64,000 nt of DNA from positions 8,150 to 72,149 of the forward strand of contig CAVPEW010000072.1 in the NCBI GenBank assembly GCA_963703565.1. Direction: 5' to 3'. The translations under genes were made by a program, and so were the position numbers. The notes under the pieces were generated by a model, which made no database searches, was not told where the DNA came from, and saw nothing but the letters and a program-made list of their open reading frames with translations. Shown here one piece after another: positions 54,128-64,000 of the stretch; the first letter of the stretch is position 1, and each line of letters starts with the position of its first letter. This stretch comes from CAVPEW01 sp963703565. GTDB taxonomy: Bacteria; Actinomycetota; Acidimicrobiia; Acidimicrobiales; VFJN01.

Positions 54128-55041
54128 TGGATCGGTCCGCCCCCGCCGGGCGCGCCCGGATGCCCTGGCGATCCCGGCTCCACCACCGCGTGGCCGCCGA
54201 ACTGCTCGCGGAGCGCTGCCACTACCCGCAGCGCCAGGGAGTCGTCGTCCTGCGACGAGAACCGACCGAACAGAGCAGCGGCGATGACCGGGACTGGGAT
54301 GCCCCGCTCGACCGCCTCGTGGACCGTCCAGCGCCCCTCACCCGAGTCGTGCGCCACCGGGGCGAGACCCTCGAGCCGGGGACGCTGCTCGAGGGCCCTG
54401 ACCAGCAGGTCGAGCAGCCAGGACCGCACGACGCTGCCCTCGCGCCACGCCGAGAGCGCCGCGGTCGCGTCGATGCCCAGGCCCGAGCGGGCAAGCAGTT
54501 CGTAGCCCTCCGCGTACGCCTGCATCAGCCCGTACTCGATGCCGTTGTGGACCATCTTGGTGTAGTGACCCGTCCCCACCGGACCCACGTGCGCGAAGCC
54601 GCCCACAGGGGCCAGGGCGTCGAACGCCGGCCTCGCCAGCGCCACGTCCTGGTCGGAACCGCCGACCATCAGGCAGTAGCCCTCGGTCCGTCCCCAGACG
54701 CCACCGCTCGTGCCGGCGTCGACGAAACCGATCCCGGCGGCGGCCAGGCGGGTGGCGCGCCGCACGCTGTCGCGCCAGTTGGAGTTGCCCCCGTCCACGA
54801 CGAGGTCGCCGGGAGCGAGCAGGCCGGCCAGCTCCTCGACGGTCGACTCCGTCGGCTCGCCAGCGGGGACCATCACCCACACCACCCGGGGTGGAGCCAA
54901 GGCCGACACCGCCTCGGCCAACGAAGCGACCGTGCTCGAGGCCGCGTGCGGGTCGAACCCCACGACCTCGTGACCCGCGGCGCCCAGCCGCTCGACCATG
55001 TTGGCGCCCATGCGCCCGAGCCCGACCATCGCGAGCCTCAC
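54124..55041 (-). CDS. gnd: 6-phosphogluconate dehydrogenase, decarboxylating (short form)
   Basis: A 305-residue enzyme of the short GndA/YqeC-like class. It has MVGLGRMGANMVERL, DGGNSNWRDS, GTSGGVWGRTEGYCLMVGG and KMVHNGIEYGLMQAYAEG with the catalytic Lys. It converts 6-phosphogluconate to ribulose 5-phosphate. I choose GTG 55041 because the family begins immediately before the GLGRMG motif. ATG 55113 with an AGGTGAG site is a real alternative, adding 24 residues and lying directly after pgi. Cofactor preference (NAD or NADP) is not certain. Confidence 0.9.
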   Translation of the reverse strand: MRLAMVGLGRMGANMVERLGAAGHEVVGFDPHAASSTVASLAEAVSALAPPRVVWVMVPAGEPTESTVEELAGLLAPGDLVVDGGNSNWRDSVRRATRLAAAGIGFVDAGTSGGVWGRTEGYCLMVGGSDQDVALARPAFDALAPVGGFAHVGPVGTGHYTKMVHNGIEYGLMQAYAEGYELLARSGLGIDATAALSAWREGSVVRSWLLDLLVRALEQRPRLEGLAPVAHDSGEGRWTVHEAVERGIPVPVIAAALFGRFSSQDDDSLALRVVAALREQFGGHAVVEPGSPGHPGAPGGGGPIQ

Positions 55042-55117
55042 GGGCCAGCCCTGCGGGCGGACCGGATCCGAGAGGGTCGCCGCGCTGCAGCTCGTCCCGG
55101 CGCCCACCGCCATCGGC

Positions 55118-56679
55118 TCACCTGGACACCGCCGCGAGCTCCTCGAGATGCACGCGCCAGGCCCGACGTCCACGGGATCGCAACGCGAGCAGATCACCGT
55201 CCGCCTGGGCCCGCTCGAGCGCGCCGAAGGTCTCGGAGCGCCCGGGTACGGCGATGTCGTCGACGGTGACCGCGTCGACGACCTGGATGCAGACCAGCCC
55301 AGGCGGGCCGCCCTTGTGGAGCTGGCCCGTGGAGTGCAGGAAGCGAGGCCCGAAGCCGAGCGTGACCGCGTTGCCGAGCCGGGTCCTCAGCTCGAGCCGC
55401 GCCACCTCGAGGTCGTGGGCGACGCCCGAGCGGGGATCGACGAAGGCCTGCAGGGCCACGTGGTCCCCGGGGCGCACCTGCGCCAACACCATGTCGAGCG
55501 CCACCGGTTCGGGAACCTGCCCGGCGCGCCCGGCGAGCACCTCGAGGGTCGCCGCCTTGGCCGCCGCCACGTCGGGCTGGTCGAAGGGCTGCACCCCGAG
55601 CGCGGCGCCGCACCAGGCCACCGCCAGCTCCCAAACGACCACGGCCCGGCCGAGCGCTCCGAGTCCACCCCCGAAGTCGAAGGCCAGCACCGGATGGCCG
55701 GCGGCGACCAGCTCTGCGGCCCTGTCGCGCCGGGCCGAGTCCACGACGAAGAGGCGGTCCGCCCCATAGGCGCTGGCCCGGGCCGGGCGCTCGTCGACGA
55801 CCGGGACCACCCCGGTGCCGTCCTTGCCGAGCGACTCGGCCACGAGCTGCTCGATCCAGACCGCCAGCGGGCCCATCTCGTCGGACGGCTCGACCGTGCA
55901 CTTGTCACCGCCGTGCCCGACGCCGGCCGCCATCGCCGACGCCAGTGAGAGGGCAGGGTTCGACCCGGGAGCGACTCCGGGTCCGCACTCGTCCAGGCCC
56001 ACCCGTGCCCCCTCGAGCAGAGCGCCAGCGTCGAGGCCGGCCAGCACCGCAGGCACCAGCCCGAACAACGAAAGCGCCGAATACCTGCCGCCGATGTCGG
56101 GGCGGCTCTCGAACACGTCGTCGAACCGCCGCTCGCGAGCCAGATCTGCCAGCTCCGACCCGGGGTCGGTCACCACCGCGAAGCCGCCTTCGTCCCCGCT
56201 TCGAGCCAGCGCCCACTCCAGGTGGCTCCTGGTCTCGATCGTCGTGCCCGACTTCGACGAGGCCAGGTGGACCGTTCGAGCTGGCGGGCACTCCCGGGCC
56301 GCACGCGCGATCGTGCGTGGGTCGGTGGTGTCGAGCACCACCAGGCGCGGCCGGCCCGGGGCAGGCTCGAAGCTGCGGGCCAGAACTTCGGGGAACAGGC
56401 TCGATCCACCCATCCCCATCACCAGGACCCGATCCCTGCCGGCGGCCAACGCCGTGCAGCGGCGCGCCAGCTCGACGAGCGGCGCGCCGATCGTGTCGAC
56501 CACATCGAGCCAACCCAAGCGATCCGCTATCTCGGAGGGATCCCGACGCCACACGGTGTGGTCGCGAGCAAAGGTCCTCGCCGGCACCGCCTGTTCCACG
56601 AGCGCCTCGGCGATCGCCTCAGCGGGCGCAGCGAGACGGCCCAGGCTTTGCAGCACGCCGTCGCCCAGCGGTGACGGGG

Positions 56680-56683
<4 letters not shown>
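55118..56683 (-). CDS. pgi: glucose-6-phosphate isomerase
   Basis: A 521-residue isomerase with VLVMGMGGSSLFPEV, the sugar-phosphate loop ASSKSGTTIETRSHLEW and DIGGRYSALSLFGL. The sequence resembles the Pgi half of actinobacterial/cyanobacterial transaldolase-Pgi fusions more than the E. coli type; no transaldolase domain is present. It overlaps the hemL stop by ATGA, joining sugar and heme genes in one transcript. It supplies or drains glucose 6-phosphate for zwf and gnd downstream. Confidence 0.92.
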
Positions 56684-57965
<1,282 letters not shown>

Positions 57966-57969
<4 letters not shown>

Positions 57970-58973
57970 GACCCGATCGCTCCTTGGCGATCGGCGCGTT
58001 CGGCCAGCTCGCCCGCGAAGTAGGTCACGACCATGTCGGCTCCGGCCCGGCGGATGGCAGTGACGTGCTCGATCGCCACGGCGTCGCCATCGATCCAGCC
58101 CCGCTGCGCCGCGGCACGGACCATCGCGTACTCGCCCGACACGTGGTAGGCCGCCAACGGAACGTCGAGCTCTAGGCGTGCACGGGCGATGACGTCGAGG
58201 TAGGCCAGCGCCGGCTTGACCATGACCATGTCGGCACCCTCGTCGATGTCAACCAACAGCTCGGTGACCGATTCGCGGGCGTTGCGGGGGTCCTGCTGGT
58301 AGCCGCGGCGATCACCCGCCGCGATGGTGACGTCCACGGCCTCCCGGAAGGGTCCGTAGAGGGCCGAGGCGTACTTGGCGGCGTACGCGAGGATCGCCGT
58401 CGACGTGTGGCCGGCCAGGTCGAGAGCGCGGCGGATGGCCGCGACCTGTCCGTCCATCATCCCCGAGGGGGCGACGACGTCGGCACCGGCGTCGGCCTGG
58501 GTGACGCCGACGCGTGCGTACGCGGCGATCGTGGCGTCGTTGTCGACCTCGAGTCGACCGTCACGCTCGACGAGCCACCCGCAGTGCCCGTGGTCCGTGT
58601 ACTCGTCGAGGCACAGGTCGGCCATCAGTACCACGTCGTCACCGAGGTCACGGCGCAGGTCTCCCAACGCCAAGGGCACGATCCCGTCCGGGGACCAGGC
58701 GCCCGACCCCTGCGCGTCGCGCCCGGCGGGAACTCCGAAGAGCATCACCGCGGGCACCCCGAGCCCGGCGAGCCGGGCCACCTCGGCACGCAGCGAATCG
58801 CGCGTGTGCTGGACCACGCCGGGAAGGCTGGTGATCGCCACCGGCTCGGTGATCCCCTCGCGCACGAACAGCGGCGCCACCAGGTCGTCGACGCTGAGGT
58901 GGGTCTCGGCGACGAGCCGGCGTAGGGCGGGTGTGCGGCGCAGCCGACGCAACCGCCGTTCGGGGTAGCTCAC
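57966..58973 (-). CDS. hemB: porphobilinogen synthase (5-aminolevulinate dehydratase)
   Basis: A 335-residue enzyme that joins two aminolevulinates. Schiff-base lysines are in YAAKYASALYGPF and MVMVKPALAYLDV. The metal region reads DLCLDEYTDHGHCG, which mixes Cys and Asp, so zinc or magnesium dependence cannot be settled by eye. The start ATG 58973 lies nine bases after the HAD gene. Confidence 0.96.
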
Positions 58974-58982
58974 CGGACCAGG

Positions 58983-59696
58983 CTAGGGCGCGCCGGGCTC
59001 GCCGCCGTCTCGCACCTCCACCAGCGCCGCCAGCCGGGCCAGGTCGACCTCCTCGAGCGAGGACACCACCAGATCGGCGGGAGGGAACACCAACCCGGAG
59101 GTGATCCCGGCGGGGACCGCCACCACCGGCATGGAAGCGGCCCGAGCCGACCGGACCCCGGCCGGGCTGTCCTCCAGGGCGACGCAACGCCTCGGGGCGG
59201 CGCCCAGCGCGGCTGCGGCGGCCAAGAACAGGTCGGGCTCGGGTTTGGTGCGCTCGGCACCGACGATGTCCCGGGTGACCACCGCCGCGAAGCGTTCGAT
59301 CAGACCGAGGCGCTCGAGGTGGCCGACAACCCACTCGGCGGTCGACGAGGACGCCACCGCGCTCGGCACGCCGGCCGCCGCGGCCTGCTCGAGCAAGGCC
59401 ACCACCCCGGGGCGGACGGTCGAGGCTGCGAGCACGGCGCCGTGGCGGGCGCTGCGCAGCTCGACGAGGCGGGAGCGCTCGTCAGGCTCGACCGGACGAC
59501 CCCGGGCTCGACCCAGCAAGTCGGTCCAATGGATGCGCGCCGAGCCGACCACCACCTGCCAGTCGTCGAGCACGAGCTGCACGCCATGCTCGGCGAAGAT
59601 CCCTGCAGCCGAGTCGAACAGCGCCGACTCGGTGTCGAGGATGAGGCCGTCGAAGTCCCACACCAGCCCCGCTGGTGGCGCCGCCGGTTGTGCCAC
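58983..59696 (-). CDS. HAD-superfamily phosphatase (beta-phosphoglucomutase-like)
   Basis: A 237-residue HAD hydrolase. It has the nucleophile motif WDFDGLILDTE, a helical cap, motif III Lys in RTKPEPDLFL and the Asp pair in ALEDSPAGVRSA. The fold suits small phosphate esters. It is inserted between the cobA-hemD and hemB genes, directly abutting the former. Its substrate is unknown, and a housekeeping or damage-control role in the pathway is possible. Confidence 0.85.
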   Translation of the reverse strand: MAQPAAPPAGLVWDFDGLILDTESALFDSAAGIFAEHGVQLVLDDWQVVVGSARIHWTDLLGRARGRPVEPDERSRLVELRSARHGAVLAASTVRPGVVALLEQAAAAGVPSAVASSSTAEWVVGHLERLGLIERFAAVVTRDIVGAERTKPEPDLFLAAAAALGAAPRRCVALEDSPAGVRSARAASMPVVAVPAGITSGLVFPPADLVVSSLEEVDLARLAALVEVRDGGEPGAP

Positions 59697-61190
59697 TCAG
59701 CCTCCTGGGCTCGCGCCGCCGCGCGCCCAGGTCGTGAGCGCATCGACCAGCCCGTCCATCGTGTGCACAGCAGCCTCCACGTCGACCCTCAGCCCGTGGC
59801 GGCGCGCCGTCGCCGCCGTCACCGGACCGATGCAGGCGACGACCGGGGGCACGGCCCCGACCCCGAACGCCTCCACGAAGCGATCCACGGTGGACGAGGC
59901 GGTGAAGGTGACGACGTCGGCAGTTGCGAGCCCGGCACGTTCCGCGTCTCCCGCGGGCGCGGCGATCGTGGCGTAGGCGTCGACCACCTGGACCTGCCAA
60001 CCCAGTTCCGACAGCCCCTCGGGAAGCGTGTCGCGGGCGACCGCAGCGCGAACCAGCACGACGGTGCCGCCACCGGGCGGGGCGGCCGGGAAGGCTTCGA
60101 GCAGTGACTCCGCGACGAAGCGCTCCGGCACCAGGTCGGCCCGTATGCCCGCGTCGGCCAGCGCCGCGGCGGTGCCGGGCCCGATGGCGGCGACCCGAGC
60201 CCCGCCGAAGGCCCGCGCGTCGAGGCCCTCGGCGGTCAGCGCCGCGACCAGGCGAGCCACGCCGTTGGTCGAGGTCAGCACGACCCAGTCGGCCCGGCCG
60301 AGGCGCGCCGCAGTGCGCCGCAGCGTGGCGCCCCCGTCGGCCGGGTCGGTGACGGCGATGGTCGGGACCTCCAGGACCTCGGCTCCCTGGTGCTCGAGCA
60401 GGGCGCGCAGCGAGGACGCCTGGGCCCGGGCCCGGGTCACTACCACCCGGCGGCCCAGCAGCGGCCGGCTCTCGAACCAGCGCAGGTCGACGGAGGCGAC
60501 GGCTCCGACCACGATCACCGCGGGAGCCTCCAGAGGGGCGTTCGCGATCGTGCCCAACGTGGCCCTCACGGTGCGCTGGGAGGGTCGTGTCCCCCAGCGC
60601 ACCGCGGCGGCGGGGGTACCAGCCGGCAGGCCGCCCGCGATCAGCTCCTCGGTGATGTGGCGGATGCGTCCCACTCCCATGAGGATCACGACCGTGCCCC
60701 CCACAGCGGCCACGGCCCGCCAGTCGACGCTGCCGTCCGCGCCCGCCCCCGGGTGCTCGTGGCCGGTGACCACCGTGAACGAGGTCGAGTAGTTGCGCAG
60801 GGTGACCGGGATGCCCGCGTACGCGGGCGCAGCCAGGGCAGAGCTGATCCCCGGCACCACCTCGAAGTCGACACCGGCCTCGGCCAGGGCCGCCGCCTCC
60901 TCGCCGCCGCGGGCGAAGACGAAGGGGTCGCCGCCCTTGAGACGCACCACGAGGCGCCCGGCCAGCCCGTGCTCGACGAGCAGGGCGTTGATGTCCTCCT
61001 GGGGCACGGTGGCCGCCCCCGGCGCCTTGCCCACGCTGATCCGCTCGGCGCCAGAAGGAGCGAGGTCGAGGAGTCCGGCGACCGAGAGCCGGTCGTAGAC
61101 CACCACCTGGGCCCGCTCGAGGACCTCGGCTCCGCGCACGGTGAGCAGCCCGGGATCTCCAGGGCCGGCGCCGACGAGGTACACGGTCAT
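59697..61190 (-). CDS. cobA-hemD: fused uroporphyrinogen-III C-methyltransferase / uroporphyrinogen-III synthase
   Basis: A 497-residue fusion. Residues 1-245 are the SAM methyltransferase (LVGAGPGDPGLLTVRGAE, KGGDPFVFARGGEEA, VVPGISSALAAPAYAGIP) leading to precorrin-2 for siroheme or cobalamin. Residues about 250-490 are HemD, which cyclises hydroxymethylbilane. Joining the branch-point enzymes is common in actinobacteria and some firmicutes. It follows hemC by about 69 bases. Confidence 0.93.
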   Translation of the reverse strand: MTVYLVGAGPGDPGLLTVRGAEVLERAQVVVYDRLSVAGLLDLAPSGAERISVGKAPGAATVPQEDINALLVEHGLAGRLVVRLKGGDPFVFARGGEEAAALAEAGVDFEVVPGISSALAAPAYAGIPVTLRNYSTSFTVVTGHEHPGAGADGSVDWRAVAAVGGTVVILMGVGRIRHITEELIAGGLPAGTPAAAVRWGTRPSQRTVRATLGTIANAPLEAPAVIVVGAVASVDLRWFESRPLLGRRVVVTRARAQASSLRALLEHQGAEVLEVPTIAVTDPADGGATLRRTAARLGRADWVVLTSTNGVARLVAALTAEGLDARAFGGARVAAIGPGTAAALADAGIRADLVPERFVAESLLEAFPAAPPGGGTVVLVRAAVARDTLPEGLSELGWQVQVVDAYATIAAPAGDAERAGLATADVVTFTASSTVDRFVEAFGVGAVPPVVACIGPVTAATARRHGLRVDVEAAVHTMDGLVDALTTWARGGASPGG

Positions 61191-61259
61191 CGACGCGAAG
61201 CGTAGGGGTCTCCACCGGCGCCCATGTCCCTGCCGGAGACCGCGGGGGCGGCGGCACGG

Positions 61260-62156
61260 CTAGCGGCCGAGGACCTCGGCCCCGCCCTGTTCGAGCAGGA
61301 GGTGACGGGCCACCGCGGAGCCCAGAGCCGCCGGATCGCCCCGTGACGTGGATTCGTGGCGCAGCACCACCGATCCGTCCGCGCTGGCGAGCACGGCCCG
61401 CAGGTGGACGGCGCCGCCCTCGAGCGTGGCGTGGGCGCCGGCGGGCAAGGAGCAGTCGCCGCCGAGCTCGGCCAGGAAGCCGCGCTCGGCGTCGACCTGG
61501 CGGCGAGCGTTGCCATCCTCGATACCGGCCAGGAGAGCAGCGACGGGTCCGTCACCCTCCCGGCACTCAACTGCCAACGCGCCCTGGGCCACCTGGGGCA
61601 CCATCACGTCCACCTCGAAGCGCTCGGCGATGTGCCCGGCCAGGCCCAGCCGGTCGAGCGCCACTGCGGCCACGACCACGGCGCCGTGATCCGAGGCCGC
61701 CGCCAGGCGGGTGGCCATGTTCCCTCTGAGGCCGACGAAGCGCAGGTCAGGCCGACGAGCCGCCAGCTGGGCCCGGCGGCGCAGCGAGCCCGTGGCCACC
61801 TCCGCACCTTCGGGCAGCTCGTCGAGGGTCGAACCCACCAGGGCGTCACGAGGATCCCCGCGCTCGGGGACACTGGCCAACACCAGGCCGGCGGGAGTCA
61901 CCGAAGGGAGGTCCTTCGCCGAGTGGACCGCCACATCGGCCCGCCCGTCGAGCACGGCTGCCTGCACCTCGGTGGCGAACACCCCTTTGCCTCCGATGGC
62001 CCAGATGGGCAGGTCCACTCGCCGGTCACCGGCGGTGTCGACGACGACCAGCTCGACGGTGCACCCGGGCTCGGCGCCGACCAGCAGCGCCGCTACCCGC
62101 TCGGCCTGCCAGCGGGCGAGCGCCGAGCCGCGGGCGGCGACCCGGAGCGAACCCAC
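61260..62156 (-). CDS. hemC: hydroxymethylbilane synthase (porphobilinogen deaminase)
   Basis: A 298-residue enzyme that polymerises four porphobilinogens. N-terminal RGSALARWQAERV, VHSAKDLPS and the dipyrromethane-cofactor Cys in ELGGDCSLPAGAH are present. It starts two bases from the hemA stop. GLRGNMATRL and the QGALAVECR region are intact. Confidence 0.96.
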   Translation of the reverse strand: MGSLRVAARGSALARWQAERVAALLVGAEPGCTVELVVVDTAGDRRVDLPIWAIGGKGVFATEVQAAVLDGRADVAVHSAKDLPSVTPAGLVLASVPERGDPRDALVGSTLDELPEGAEVATGSLRRRAQLAARRPDLRFVGLRGNMATRLAAASDHGAVVVAAVALDRLGLAGHIAERFEVDVMVPQVAQGALAVECREGDGPVAALLAGIEDGNARRQVDAERGFLAELGGDCSLPAGAHATLEGGAVHLRAVLASADGSVVLRHESTSRGDPAALGSAVARHLLLEQGGAEVLGR

Positions 62157-62158
62157 AC

Positions 62159-63433
62159 TCAGTCGGGCAGGTCGTCGAGGTCGAACAGCTCCCGCATCGC
62201 GGCGACCAGGCGATCGCCCCGGGCACTGCCGGCCGCGTCCTTCAGCACCACCGAGGGCTGGTGCAACAACTTGGCGACCAGGCCGCGGGTGATGGCCTCG
62301 ACCGCGTCGAGGTGGTGCTCTTGGAGGCCTTCGAGGCGGGAGCTGTAGCGCTCGAGCTCGGCGCGGCGGACCATCTCGGCACGCGACCGCAACGCGACGA
62401 TCATGGGCGCCACCTCACGACCCCCGGCCGAGCCCAGGTAGCGGTCGAGCTCCTCGTCGAGCAGGGCCTGGACTCGCACGACCTCTCGCCGCCGGGCACG
62501 CGCTCCCTGGTCTGCGAACGCTCGCAGGTCGTCCATGTCGAGCAACGTGACACCCGCTAGGCCACCAACCGCCGGGTGCACGTCCCGGGGCATGGCGATG
62601 TCCACGATCAACAGCGGCCGGTCCGGGCGACCGGCCATGGCCGAGGTCACGTCGTCCACCTCGACGACGGCGGAGTCGGCGGCGGTGGAGGTGAGCAGCA
62701 CGTCGACGTCGGCCAGCGCGGCAGGCAGGTCGAACATCTGGACAGCGACGCCCCCCACGCGCTCGGCCAGCGCAACTGCGGTCTGCCATGTGCGGTTGAC
62801 GACGCGGATCTCGGCGACCCCCGCCTTCGCCAGCCCGAGGGCCATCGACTCGCCCATGCCCCCGGCACCGAGCACGAGGACCCTGCGACCCTCGAGGCCG
62901 TCCAGGCGCTGGGCGGCCATGGCGACGGCGGCCTGCGACACCGAGGTGATGTTCCGGGCGATGCCGGTCTCGGTACGGGCCCGCTTGCCGGCATGCAGTG
63001 CGTGGCGGAACAGCAGGTTGAGCGTCGGGCCCGCCGCCCCTTCGGTCTGGGCGAGCTCCCAGGCCGACTTGATCTGGCCGAGGATCTCGCTCTCACCGAG
63101 CACCGCCGAGTCCAGACCCGAAGCGACCGAGAACAGGTGGCTCACGGCGGGCGCGTCGTAGTGGACGTAGAGGTGGTCGCCGAAGTCCTCGGGAGGCAGG
63201 AAGGCGGTCGAGGAGAGGAAGCTGCGGACGTCCTGGTAGGCGCCGTGGAAGCGCTCGGCCACGGCATACACCTCGAGGCGGTTGCAGGTGGACAGCACCA
63301 CCGCCTCGGAGAGGTTGTCCCTGCTAACCAGATCGTGGAGCGCCTTGGGTACAGCGGCCTCGGCGATGGTCATCCGCTCGAGCAGCTCGAGCGGGACCGT
63401 TCGGTGGTTCAAGCCGATGACGACGACGGACAC
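62159..63433 (-). CDS. hemA: glutamyl-tRNA reductase
   Basis: A 424-residue enzyme and the first committed step of the C5 heme route. It has VIGLNHRTVPLELLER, the catalytic Cys in LSTCNRLEVYA, GLDSAVLGESEILGQIK and the NADPH motif LVLGAGGMGESMA. I choose GTG 63433 with AAGGAG about ten bases upstream; GTG 63451, overlapping the upstream stop as GTGA, adds six residues. The C-terminal dimerisation helices are complete. Confidence 0.96.
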   Translation of the reverse strand: MSVVVIGLNHRTVPLELLERMTIAEAAVPKALHDLVSRDNLSEAVVLSTCNRLEVYAVAERFHGAYQDVRSFLSSTAFLPPEDFGDHLYVHYDAPAVSHLFSVASGLDSAVLGESEILGQIKSAWELAQTEGAAGPTLNLLFRHALHAGKRARTETGIARNITSVSQAAVAMAAQRLDGLEGRRVLVLGAGGMGESMALGLAKAGVAEIRVVNRTWQTAVALAERVGGVAVQMFDLPAALADVDVLLTSTAADSAVVEVDDVTSAMAGRPDRPLLIVDIAMPRDVHPAVGGLAGVTLLDMDDLRAFADQGARARRREVVRVQALLDEELDRYLGSAGGREVAPMIVALRSRAEMVRRAELERYSSRLEGLQEHHLDAVEAITRGLVAKLLHQPSVVLKDAAGSARGDRLVAAMRELFDLDDLPD

Positions 63434-63447
63434 GCCAACTCGCTCCT

Positions 63448-64000
63448 TCACTCCGGGGGCGCGAGCAGAGTGACCAGCTGCGCCCGAGCGTCCTCCAGAC
63501 GACCCTCCCGGACCAGGTCCAGCATTCCCGAATCCAGGGCCGCCCGCCAATCCAGGCCCTCGGTAGGTCGCCCCTGCGCCATTACCGCAGAGCGGACATC
63601 GGCGACGAGACGAACCAGCTCGTCGAACTCAGGGCCCAGCGACCGGTCGATGCGGGTGCGCAGCCAGGAGGCCACCGCGGGGCTGGCCCCGCCGGTGGAC
63701 ACGGTGACCAGCAGGTCACCTCGCCGCACGACCGCCGGGAGGGTGACCGAGCAGTTCGCAGGATCATCGGCGGCGTTGACCCACACGCCGGCCGCCTCAC
63801 CGTCGAGGAACACCCGGCGGTTGACCCGCGGGTCGTCCGTGGCGGCTACCGCCAGCCACCTGTGGGCCAGGTCGCCAGCGCGGTACGGGCGACGCTCCAC
63901 GGAGACCGCCAACTCGGCGAGCTCCGGGCTCACCCGGGGTGCGACCACGTGGACCAGCGCGCCGACGCCGCACAGATTTCGGGCCTTGGCCGTGGCCACC
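63448..64000 (-). CDS. precorrin-2 dehydrogenase / sirohydrochlorin ferrochelatase-like, 5' end outside window
   Basis: The visible 183 residues match the NAD-dependent dehydrogenase of the CysG N-terminal/Met8 family. The frame enters the window at VATAKARNL, the end of the nucleotide-binding motif. VAATDDPRVNRRV, GVWVNAADDPANCSVTLPA and TGGASPAVASWLRTRI follow. With CobA it would make sirohydrochlorin/siroheme. The start lies beyond 64000. Its stop overlaps or nearly touches hemA, so it is probably in the same operon. Confidence 0.88.
   Translation of the reverse strand, partial: VATAKARNLCGVGALVHVVAPRVSPELAELAVSVERRPYRAGDLAHRWLAVAATDDPRVNRRVFLDGEAAGVWVNAADDPANCSVTLPAVVRRGDLLVTVSTGGASPAVASWLRTRIDRSLGPEFDELVRLVADVRSAVMAQGRPTEGLDWRAALDSGMLDLVREGRLEDARAQLVTLLAPPE

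Overview
The window is a gene-dense, very GC-rich stretch of chromosome. Gene content and style (GTG/TTG starts, ATGA/GTGA stop-start overlaps, menaquinol-type respiratory genes, a split cytochrome b and a bifunctional CysNC) suggest a high-GC actinobacterium. Acidimicrobiia (Ilumatobacter/Iamia-like) is my best guess, by inference only. I see no rRNA, tRNA, CRISPR array, prophage or insertion sequence. No gene-free stretch exceeds 300 bases; the longest is the divergent region at 10071-10346.

Layout. 1-5.9 kb: a single-domain response regulator, acetyl-CoA synthetase, a MidA/NDUFAF7-like methyltransferase, a limonene-epoxide-hydrolase-like protein and two exported surface proteins (one with SLH repeats, one with a sortase-like tail). 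6.0-12.6 kb: an exopolysaccharide module made of a DUF4012 protein, a Wzc-like tyrosine autokinase, a polyprenyl-phosphate sugar transferase broken by two frameshifts, and a low-molecular-weight tyrosine phosphatase. 12.7-17.1 kb: sulfate activation (cysD, cysNC), a MarR regulator and a TauE/SafE exporter.

17.2-49.0 kb is a 32 kb run of respiratory genes, all on the minus strand. In the direction of transcription it holds a bc-type quinol:cytochrome c oxidoreductase locus, then a complete 14-gene nuoA-N complex I operon, then a second 11-gene complex I operon that lacks nuoEFG. The bc locus contains an unknown membrane protein, a two-cluster ferredoxin, split cytochrome b, Rieske protein, membrane diheme cytochrome c and a second unknown membrane protein. 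On the plus strand, divergent from the bc locus, lie a membrane monoheme cytochrome c and a geranylgeranyl-reductase-family flavoprotein. An MFS transporter follows on the minus strand.

52.7-64 kb is a tight minus-strand run. It reads, in transcription order, precorrin-2 dehydrogenase (cut by the window edge), hemA, hemC, cobA-hemD, a HAD phosphatase, hemB, hemL, pgi, gnd and zwf. It joins tetrapyrrole synthesis to the oxidative pentose phosphate pathway and could supply heme for the respiratory island.

At least eight apparent single-base frameshifts fall in otherwise well-conserved genes (sugar transferase, nuoI, nuoN, nuoG, cytochrome b). I read these mainly as sequencing or assembly error. 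The most interesting features are the tandem pair of unlike complex I operons behind a ferredoxin-containing bc locus, a short IPEHLL motif shared by two respiratory proteins, and unusual insertions and simple-sequence expansions in Nuo membrane subunits.
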